From NCBI RefSeq assembly GCF_002968285.2, contig NZ_CP134400.1, positions 3,348,001 through 3,412,000 on the forward strand: a DNA stretch of 64,000 nt. Reading direction: 5' to 3'. The notes beneath the pieces were generated by a model. It worked only from the letters and a program-made list of their open reading frames with translations. It did no database searches and was not told the origin of the DNA. This document shows positions 53,201 to 59,314 of the stretch, in pieces; positions within the stretch are counted from its first letter, which is position 1; each line of letters starts with the position of its first letter. The translations under genes were made by a program, and so were the position numbers. Source of the DNA: Mycobacterium sp. ITM-2016-00318 (GTDB taxonomy: Bacteria; Actinomycetota; Actinomycetes; Mycobacteriales; Mycobacteriaceae).

Positions 53201-56200
53201 GCACGAACACGCAAACGGGCTTTTCGAGAAGCGGGACTGGACCGCTTTGGCGGAGACTCTTGCTCCGGATGTTTGCGATGACGATCGTCGACGTATCACG
53301 AACAGTGGCCTTATCCGCGGCCCCGAGCACATAATCGCGAACTCCAAAAATGCCGCCGCACTCGGGGCGACCCATATCTCGATGGATGTCATTGCAACGC
53401 GCGGCGATCGCCTCGTACTCGGCCACCTCTCCTACTATGGGGACCAGGGGCCTGAGGCATTCAGCATCGATGTCTTGTCGGTAACAGAGATCGGGCTAGA
53501 CGGCCGCTGCGTGGCCTATGTCGCGTTCGACCCCGAGGACTTCGAAGCGGCTGTTGCCGAACTCGACACGCGATACCTCGCGGGCGAAGGCGCCGCGCAT
53601 GCGTGCACGTGGTCGTCAGTCGTGCGTTGCTTTGCATCAATCAATCGACGCGAGCTTCCCGAGACGAGACCCGACTGGGTGAACGTCGATCACCGACGAG
53701 CGGCGAGCATCGAATCCGGAGAGTTGACGACTTTCCTCAGCACGACATGGGATTCAACACCCGAACTCACGAACTACATCCAGACCGTGCATCGACTCTC
53801 GGACATCGGGACGGTCATCACTCACGCGGCGCGGAGCACCTTCGAAGAGGGGTTCGATGCCGAATGGCGAGTGGTCAACCTGTTCATATTTGAAGGCGAG
53901 CAAGTGCGCCATCTGGAGCTCTTCGACGAAGCGCAACTCGACGAGGCGCTCGCGAGGTTCGACCAGCTGTGTCGGCCGGAACCTCGGCTGCTGAATTCTG
54001 CAAGCCAGGTCGCAGAGCAGTTCTACGGCTGCTTCGCGGACCGCGACTTGGACGCCTTGGCGAAAATGCTGGCGGGCGATATGTATTTGGACGATCGCCG
54101 CAAGGTGGTCGGCGCCGGGATCCAACGCGGGCGTGAGGCGAACCTCGCGGACCTTCGGGTGATCGCCAAACTCAAAGCGCAAACCATCAAGCCGGTCGCG
54201 CTCGCGACTCGCGGCGAGCGCCTGGTACTCAGCCGGGTTCATTTCGCGATCTACAAGGAAGAGCTGCCTGAGTATTTTAATACCGAGGCGCTCCGTGTTG
54301 TCGAACTAAACGCCGACAACCGGATCACGGCGGTCGTCATCTTCGATCTCGACGACCTTGACGCAGCTTTCGCCGAACTTGATGCGCGGTACCTCGCTGG
54401 AGAGGCTGCCGAGTATAAGGGAACATGGTGCGCGGTCACGGAGGCCTACGCGGCATTCAACCGTCACGAACTCTTCGCGACGACGCCGGATTGGGTGAAC
54501 GTCGACCACAGGCGTGGAATTGGATTCGCCCCCGGGGAGATGGTTTCTTACCTCCGTGCTTCGTGGGACGTCACGCCGGACATCATCATCAGAATCGAGG
54601 CCGTGCATCGGCTCAGTGACCTCGGAGCCGTCGTCACCCACGCGACGCAGGGGACCTCGCAGGAGGGCTTCGATGCCGAGTGGCGTGTGATCAGCCTTCT
54701 GACGGCCAAAGGTGGACTGATAGACCGTTGTGAGCGATTCGATGAGAACGACCTCGACGCCGCGCTTGCACGGTTCGACGAGCTTGAGGCGAACCCGCGA
54801 CGGCCTGAGAATTCGGCAAGCCGTGTGGATGAACGTCTTTGGAGCACTTTCGCTCGGAGGGACTGGGCCGCAATGGGCGGACTGATGATCAATGAGTTCG
54901 TATCGCGTGACCACCGACGCGTGGTGAATTCGGGCATCCTTTGTGGGTCTGAAGCCATCGTGGCGAATATGCGGGCAGTCGCCGACGTAGGCGTCCAGCG
55001 CATGACCTCCACCGTCATTGCGACGCGTGGGGAACGTCTTTGTCTCACTCGCGTTCGCTCATTCATTCGCGGCGCGCCGCCCGACGAGTTCAGCGGCGAG
55101 GTGCTCAGCATCCTCGAAATCGACGCGGACAGCCTCCTCACATCTGGCGCACTTTTCGACGTTAATGACCTCGTCGCTGCCGCCAAAGAGCTCGACACCC
55201 GATTCCGAGCGGGCGAGGGGCGAGCTCATGCACATACCTGGTCGCTCATCACGCGGGCCTTCGAAGGATTCAATCGAGGCGAGCTTCCCGCCTGGGCCGA
55301 AGACGGGTTCAACGTTGACCATCGGTACGCGGCCGCGATGGCACCGGGTGACGGAGTTGCATACTTCCACGCTTCGTGGGAGCTCGCCGCACAGCTCAGC
55401 GTGTACATCGAGTCCGTCCACCGGCTGACTGACCTCGGGGCAGTCTTCACTCATGTGGGTAATGGGACATCGAGAGAAGGCTTCGAAGCTGAGTGGCGGA
55501 CAGTCGGCATAATGACGGTCGTCGGAGACGTCATCCGTCGGGGTGAGCTTTTCGATGAGGCTGAACTGCACGCGGCGCTCGCACGGTTCGAAGAATTGTC
55601 GCCATCGACTCCTCGCCTGGAGAGCACGGCGAGTCAAGCCTATGAACGTATTCGAGCGATGTTCTCGGTCCGCGACTTCAATGCGATAACCGAGCTCCTG
55701 TCCGAGGACGTCAGCACGGATGACCGTCGTCGCGTCATCAACTCCGGTATTCGCAAGGGCCGCGATGCGGTATTGGCTGAGCTTCATAGCTTCGCCGCTA
55801 TCGGCGCCCAGACGATAGCTTCAGACGTCGTCGCCACCCGGGGCGACCGCCTTTCGCTGCAACGCTCTGAAATCAAGGGCATAGATGGCCAACCGGGCAA
55901 GTTTGACACCACGGTGCTCGATATCATCGAAACCGACGCAGATAAGCGCGTCCTAGCGCGAATCGTATTCGATGTCGACGATCTTGATGCTGCCATAGCG
56001 GAACTCGACGCCCGTTACCTCGCCGGTGAAGGTGCCGCACATGCGCAGACGTGGTCGGTCATCACTTCGAACTACACGGCCTTCAATCATGCCGAAGTTC
56101 CGATGTCGAATTGGGTGAACATCGACCACCGGAAGGGCACGCCATTCGCAGCAATAGAACTCAGTGAAATGATCAGGGGCGTTAAGGCTCTCACACCTGA

Positions 56201-58031
56201 CCTCTGTGTACGCATCGAGGCTGTGCATCGCTTGGATGACTTCGGGACCGTCATTACGAACATCTCGCGCGGGACGTCTGAAGATGGGTTTGACGCCGAA
56301 TGGCGGATGATCCAAGTCATCATAGTCGACGGTGACCGCGTGACGAGATGCGAACTATTCGACGAAGCCGACATCGAGGCGGCTCTGCGCAGATTCGAAG
56401 TATTGCGTTCGCAGGAACCGCGCCTTGAGAACGCCGCAACGCGAAACTGGACACGGATGGCTGACGCCTACAACCGAAGAGATTTGGATGGATTCTTATC
56501 CCTCGCAGCGACGGATGGCTCATTGCTCGACTGTCGTCAAGGCCTACATTCCGTACAAAAAGGACCGGCGATGCGTCAAAATCTTCAAGCGATGCTGGAT
56601 GTTTCGCCGGATAGCTGGCGAATGGTATTGGAACCCATCGCAGAAAGAGGGGCGAGGCTTTCGCTGACCTATGCACGTTGGGTAGACGACGACCAGGCCG
56701 ACCACCCGGCCACAATTGAGCTCTTGAGCCTGATGGAAGTCAACGATCACGGACTGATGCATGCGACCGTGAGCTTCGATCCCGGCGACATGGATGCAGC
56801 CTTCGAAGAACTGGAAGCCCGATACGGCGCGGGCGAGGCGGCTGACCACGCGCATACCTGGTCAGTCATCACACGAGGCTATGCCGCGCTCAATCGCCAC
56901 GAGCTAGCCCCGACGGCAGACAATTGGGCGAGCCTGGATCACCGACGTGGAGTGGCGTTTTCACCCGGCGATCTGCCTGCGTACCTCCGAGCGGGCAAGG
57001 AAACCACCTCGGACGGCCGTATTCATATCGAGACTGTGCATCGGATCAGTTCCTCCGGTGCCGTTGTGACCCAAATCGTTAAAGGGACTTCCCAGGACGG
57101 CTTCGACGCAGAGTGGCGCGAGATTTGCGTGATGATCATCGGGGATGATGCGCTCAATTGCTTGGAACTGTTCGATGAAGGCGCCCTCAGCGCAGCGCTC
57201 GAGCGTTTCGACGAACTGCACATACACGCAATGCAATTGGGAAATTTAGCCTCTGAAAGTCTACGGCGTTTCCGCGACTGCTTCTGTGCCCGTGACTGGG
57301 ATGCGATCGCCGAGACCGTCGCGCTCGATTTCGCCATTGATGACCGCCGTCTCGCCGTCAACTCTGGGATCGAGCGAGGCCGGAGCGCGGTGATCGAGAG
57401 GATGCGTGTGACCGTCGATCCGGACAACACGAACGTGAACTCGACCATCATCGCGACTCGCGGCGAGCGCCTCGTTCTCACCAGCGCCGGCTACTCGGGT
57501 AGCGGTCAGGAACAAGAAGCGTTCCGGACGGAGTTGCTGAGCGTCGTCGAGACCGACGCCGACGGATTGCTGACGGCGCAAGTCATCTTCGACCGCGACG
57601 ACATGGACGCCGCGTTCAACGAACTCGAGGCGCGTTACCTCACTGGCGAGGCGGCAGACTACGTCGACTTGTGGTCGGAAATCACGCAGAGCTACGCCGC
57701 GATGAACCGCCACGAAATTCCCGCAACGATGGCCGATTGGGTGACGACCGACCACCGAGTTCGCCAGTCATTCGAAGGGGGTGAGCTGACCGCGTACGCG
57801 CATTCCGCCTGGGATCTGATACCTGACGTCACCATTCGTATTGAGACCGTGCACCGACTGACCGACTTCGGTGCCGCGTACACCCACGTCGCCTGTGGCA
57901 CCTCGGAGGACGGCTTCGATGCCGAGTGGCGCATGGTCGTGCTCCTCTCAACTCGTGATGAAAGGAGGCGCTGCGAGCTTTACGACGAGGCCGATCTGAG
58001 CGTCGCACTCACCGCGTTCGGCGAGAGCTGA
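47241..58031 (+). CDS. Giant BTAD-cyclase-STAND ATPase protein with tandem NTF2-like units
   Basis: A single frame of 3,596 residues. Domains in order: OmpR-type winged helix (about 18-105) and BTAD (108-255), as in SARP regulators. Next is a class III nucleotide cyclase (269-434) with L-L-T-D-I-E-G-S-T, K-A-R-G-E-G-D and V-N-R-A-A-R-L. The AAA/STAND ATPase (468-800) has Walker A G-E-P-G-V-G-K-T-R near 497 and L-I-L-D-D-L-H-W near 610. Helical TPR-like repeats (827-1283) follow. Then come one NTF2-like domain (1291-1430) and eight units of about 270 residues to the end. Start GTG 47241, or GTG 47271 (ten residues shorter). I do not know a described protein with this many units. Likely a cytoplasmic signal integrator; targets and ligands unknown. 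Confidence 0.85.
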   Translation: MLNRPTDDRRVTTLQAVELRVLGPLQARQGGAPVAIPGAKPRAILTMLGLHGGSVVSADTLLELLWGDDPPRTAGKALQTHISALRRTVGDGIVLTLGTGWILADADVDATRYKIAARLGRDAAASGDTTAAVAAFEEALSLWRGIPELPDSHRGSSEKTRWIEAHAALVEDRADALLATGRAAEIAGELEAAVGDAPLRERRWGQLMLALYRAGRQGEALGAYQRARSMLADQLGVDPGPELRRLEAAIVGQDAALEMPVAQQASSITRAVTFLLTDIEGSTAAWESDADAMAVALARHDELVEQVVTSRGGRLIKARGEGDATFSVFDRPSTAAAAAIELQDAVAHEPWPTGEPLRIRVALHTGEVELRDGDYFGRAVNRAARLRSLASGGQILCSGATAELVIDSLTDDVVLADLGVRQLRNLARPEHVFELRMQTADDEASSPEGDTPVERPDLPALLTGHGPFVGRGQELQRLSSTWQSAVLGGMRAVLIAGEPGVGKTRLAGEWSRRAYEDGAVVLYGRCDEDLGAPYQPFAEALRSLVPCLSATRLRALRGVEALLPLVPGLADVLPDLAAPTRADPDTERYALFDAVVALLESASTAAPVVLILDDLHWAAKSTLLLLRHLLRFGDQAQVRIVGTYRSTDLDRSHPLAATLADLHRDGTAERLQLGGLDEDDVTAYVAEAGYDDEELGRALASVTGGNPFFLIEALRHVDESGGVWDQSTLPQGVREAVSRRLSRLPSDTNKALAAAAVVGSRFAVDLVERVVDQDLVDAFDEACKAGIVIEEPGGRYRFNHALIRQSLLAELPSVRRMRLHQRIATTLENEPGAEDELLAELAHHYFECAWAGNAAKAVEYCRRAADQAMARLAYEGAADLYDHALHALEEIDDELPDREDRATELLVARCEALLAAGDVVSAAGAVTALQRATRDSARIAAWAACYEGQLSMLVHPERLDSIESTVSAAADTLAELDDAAGEATAHTVRALCLARLGRIGDSEIALDRALTAARRARQHRRVNAVLAVAPLAALWGPNPVPRAGGRCLDVVRLLRITTDSPAVEATSTRCQAVLEAFRGRAAAARRMIESARRTVSELGLRHALLEVEQFAGIVELVVDDSAAAEPYLRKAYNGFRRLGLDADTAETAALLGRACLALDRETEAEELCSESERLAGHALKASIAWRTLRAHLLSRSGAHDEARRFAEAAIALAERTDALVDHGDACLTLATVLNAAGDDAGGRAAAGQAIDLYERKGAPALVEMASRVLTGTSKPVPSAPAPESGRPEVANECTRVGEQMLAAVNREDWSAVEQLLAPDVTTESRRKIVGFEKFQISASQWPVEMRRYFKAGIVQFRHEFVAVRGEGWALARLQAGTGDAGSSAPRDELLQVIGLDAQGRIAQQVWFDIEDIDAAIAELDAMHLAPDHTIPQKRRLENAATRASDRHGSAFVSRDWTAVEALLAPDFYIQDRRPTVNAGLRRGRDAEIEDLQASAAVGFEHATAAVIATRGRHLALTRGRYSGGHDRPFENEVLHVVEIDSDERIAAVVVFETTDINAAFEELDARYIVGEAAPYAGTWQAVTQAYSALNQREMPVLAAGWVDTDHRSLAAIGPGDLVAYIRAAWDDLASGGGEQRVEAVHRLDTLGGVVTHTAHGISHEGVDAEWRMICVFTVADGLLNRLEIFDEADLEKALARFDELHPRPRELENAASRSVQRYLAHYAARDWDSMAEALADAITTDDRRRVLGAGLRHGREAAIADQRVIADLGVDDIVTTVVAIRGEHLSLLRTQFIGGDLGQEAINETLAVVETDTEERIAAHISFDVNDFVVAIAELESRYLAGEAAPFADTWSPITRAFAALNRHELDGLPRTTPQYQVVDHRLHATIDAADLVDLFGITWDLTPDLVMYVEAVHRLDDLGAVITQGAYGTSPQGFDAQWRMIQLLTVQDQLGTFCELFDEADLDAALARFDELHTHEPRLENAASRAHEHANGLFEKRDWTALAETLAPDVCDDDRRRITNSGLIRGPEHIIANSKNAAALGATHISMDVIATRGDRLVLGHLSYYGDQGPEAFSIDVLSVTEIGLDGRCVAYVAFDPEDFEAAVAELDTRYLAGEGAAHACTWSSVVRCFASINRRELPETRPDWVNVDHRRAASIESGELTTFLSTTWDSTPELTNYIQTVHRLSDIGTVITHAARSTFEEGFDAEWRVVNLFIFEGEQVRHLELFDEAQLDEALARFDQLCRPEPRLLNSASQVAEQFYGCFADRDLDALAKMLAGDMYLDDRRKVVGAGIQRGREANLADLRVIAKLKAQTIKPVALATRGERLVLSRVHFAIYKEELPEYFNTEALRVVELNADNRITAVVIFDLDDLDAAFAELDARYLAGEAAEYKGTWCAVTEAYAAFNRHELFATTPDWVNVDHRRGIGFAPGEMVSYLRASWDVTPDIIIRIEAVHRLSDLGAVVTHATQGTSQEGFDAEWRVISLLTAKGGLIDRCERFDENDLDAALARFDELEANPRRPENSASRVDERLWSTFARRDWAAMGGLMINEFVSRDHRRVVNSGILCGSEAIVANMRAVADVGVQRMTSTVIATRGERLCLTRVRSFIRGAPPDEFSGEVLSILEIDADSLLTSGALFDVNDLVAAAKELDTRFRAGEGRAHAHTWSLITRAFEGFNRGELPAWAEDGFNVDHRYAAAMAPGDGVAYFHASWELAAQLSVYIESVHRLTDLGAVFTHVGNGTSREGFEAEWRTVGIMTVVGDVIRRGELFDEAELHAALARFEELSPSTPRLESTASQAYERIRAMFSVRDFNAITELLSEDVSTDDRRRVINSGIRKGRDAVLAELHSFAAIGAQTIASDVVATRGDRLSLQRSEIKGIDGQPGKFDTTVLDIIETDADKRVLARIVFDVDDLDAAIAELDARYLAGEGAAHAQTWSVITSNYTAFNHAEVPMSNWVNIDHRKGTPFAAIELSEMIRGVKALTPDLCVRIEAVHRLDDFGTVITNISRGTSEDGFDAEWRMIQVIIVDGDRVTRCELFDEADIEAALRRFEVLRSQEPRLENAATRNWTRMADAYNRRDLDGFLSLAATDGSLLDCRQGLHSVQKGPAMRQNLQAMLDVSPDSWRMVLEPIAERGARLSLTYARWVDDDQADHPATIELLSLMEVNDHGLMHATVSFDPGDMDAAFEELEARYGAGEAADHAHTWSVITRGYAALNRHELAPTADNWASLDHRRGVAFSPGDLPAYLRAGKETTSDGRIHIETVHRISSSGAVVTQIVKGTSQDGFDAEWREICVMIIGDDALNCLELFDEGALSAALERFDELHIHAMQLGNLASESLRRFRDCFCARDWDAIAETVALDFAIDDRRLAVNSGIERGRSAVIERMRVTVDPDNTNVNSTIIATRGERLVLTSAGYSGSGQEQEAFRTELLSVVETDADGLLTAQVIFDRDDMDAAFNELEARYLTGEAADYVDLWSEITQSYAAMNRHEIPATMADWVTTDHRVRQSFEGGELTAYAHSAWDLIPDVTIRIETVHRLTDFGAAYTHVACGTSEDGFDAEWRMVVLLSTRDERRRCELYDEADLSVALTAFGES
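51543..58028 (+). repeat. Eight tandem coding units, each about 270 residues (810 bp)
   Basis: Unit starts (base, residue): 51543/1435, 52353/1705, 53175/1979, 53985/2249, 54801/2521, 55614/2792, 56421/3061, 57234/3332. Each begins near R-L-E-N-A-A-S. Half A carries R-D-W, D-D-R-R, A-T-R-G-E-R-L and ends E-L-D-A-R-Y-L-A-G-E. Half B carries N-R-H-E-L, V-D-H-R, E-A-V-H-R-L, G-F-D-A-E-W-R and ends L-F-D-E-A-D-L. Both halves look like NTF2/SnoaL-type alpha+beta folds. Unit lengths stay within 265-274 residues although sequences have diverged, so the array is old and under constraint. Unit 7 half A is the most divergent. Confidence 0.85.
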
Positions 58032-58604
58032 CCACGCGAGCCGCTGCGCTTCGCGGGTGACGCCAGCAAATCTGGCGCGGCCATCCCACTAACCAGCCAG
58101 GACATTTGCTGAATCAAGTTCTTTCGCGGAAATCCGCTGGTCGACTCAAGCCGCTCGACGCCCCTATTTCGCTCGCTGGATAGCGAACCCATAGTGAGCT
58201 GACAGAAATTGACGCCTGTGTTCATGATCGGCAAAAGAGGCAGCTCATATCGCTCTACGGCGCTTGATCGTTACATCAGCTGGGTTATGCCTGCAACCAC
58301 TCCAGCGTGAGCTCAGAGCGCGTATGCGTGAGGCGGTTGCGGTTTTCCTGAACCGGTCGCTCGCAATTTGCGAGGAACCGGTGAGAAGGTGCTAGATTGC
58401 TTCGCAATCTGACTGGCGTTCGGAAGGCAGCGTCGGCGAAAGCATCCCACGACCCTGACCGACGGTGGCGACGCCGTCGGCTTCCAGCGGCGCGGGTAAC
58501 GGTCCGACGGGAAGAGGGGATCCGTCGAACGACGCGTCGTGATGCGGGGTGGGGCGCCGGCACCCACCGTCGGCGCCCCACCTCGCTCCCCCGTGTTGAG
58601 CAGA
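58032..58604. other. Gene-free gap with three hairpins
   Basis: No convincing coding frame is present. Three inverted repeats are visible: 58352-58382 (ACCGGT/CTCGCA arms around ATT), 58394-58410 (AGATTGC-TTC-GCAATCT) and 58459-58480 (CCGACGG/CCGTCGG). None is followed by a clear T-run. It separates the giant gene from an ABC-transporter relic, so part may be deletion scar and part a terminator for the giant gene. Confidence 0.55.
58394..58410. terminator. Hairpin downstream of giant gene
   Basis: Perfect 7-bp stem AGATTGC/GCAATCT with a TTC loop, 363 bases after the giant gene stop. The upstream 58352-58382 hairpin is longer (two 6-bp arms). Distance from the stop makes a terminator role uncertain. 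Confidence 0.35.
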
Positions 58605-59165
58605 ATGCGTTATAGCCGCAAACCGCTGCTTGCGCGTCTGTCTACCTGGGCCTACCTGATGGCGAAGGTGGTCGTGTACTGCGCTGCCGCCGTCATTCAA
58701 TCGGCGGTGATGGTGGGGATCGTGCTGTACGGCAAGAACGGCCCGACCCGTGGCGCGGTGTTACTGCACAGCGCCCCGGTCGAACTGTTCGTCACCGTGG
58801 CCGCAACCTGCGTCGCGTCGGTGATCCTCGGTCTCGCACTGTCCGCGCTCGCCCGGTCGAACGAGCAGATCATGCCGCTTTTGGTGGTGGCGATCATGGC
58901 GCAGCTGGTGTTGTCCGGCGGGCTGCTGCCGGTCGCCGCCAGGGCGGGGCTCGAGCAGCTGTCGTGGATCACCCCAGCGCGGTGGGGCCACGCCGCCGCC
59001 TCGTCCACCGTCGACCTGCGAGTGCTGGAGCCCGCCCCGGGCCCACAGGATGCCCACTGGGCGCACACGCCGGGCGCCTGGATGTTCGACATGGCGATGC
59101 TGGCCGGGCTGTGGCTTATGTACGGAAGCTTCGTGCGGTGGAAGCTGCGCCTCAAGGCCGCCTGA
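58605..59165 (+). pseudogene. C-terminal remnant of an Rv1747-like ABC transporter
   Basis: The frame encodes about 186 residues of the membrane half of an ABC-2 exporter: L-S-T-W-A-Y-L-M-A-K-V-V-V, four hydrophobic segments, S-W-I-T-P-A-R-W-G-H-A-A-A-S-S-T-V-D-L-R and W-M-F-D-M-A-M-L. This resembles the C-terminus of mycobacterial FHA-ABC transporters such as Rv1747. The FHA domains, ATPase and first helices are absent upstream, where only the gap at 58032-58604 is found. Probably a deletion product; the reading frame is intact to its TGA, so deletion may be recent. Confidence 0.7.
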
Positions 59166-59237
59166 TGTGACGCCTGAGGCGTGGCCCACGTAGCCGGCAG
59201 GTAAAACTTCGATTCCTGGCAAACGGCTGTGCGGAGA

Positions 59238-59252
59238 GGCGTAATTTACGCC
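59238..59252. promoter_or_regulatory. Inverted repeat upstream of phosphodiesterase gene
   Basis: GGCGTAA-T-TTACGCC: two perfect 7-bp arms with a single-base centre, 62 bases before the ATG at 59315, in the 149-bp gap after the ABC remnant. The symmetry and place suit a repressor or activator site; no matching regulator is identified in the window. Confidence 0.4.
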
Positions 59253-59314
59253 GTGGTCATCCCAAAAGGTGCGGCGGGGCCCTTTGGGGGTTCAGCGGCA
59301 CGGAAGGAATTCCC

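Noticed and set aside
51543..58028. CRISPR-like or satellite repeat interpretation of the 810-bp periodicity
   Set aside because: The period is far too long for CRISPR, units have diverged at DNA level and the reading frame is kept throughout, so it is a coding domain array.
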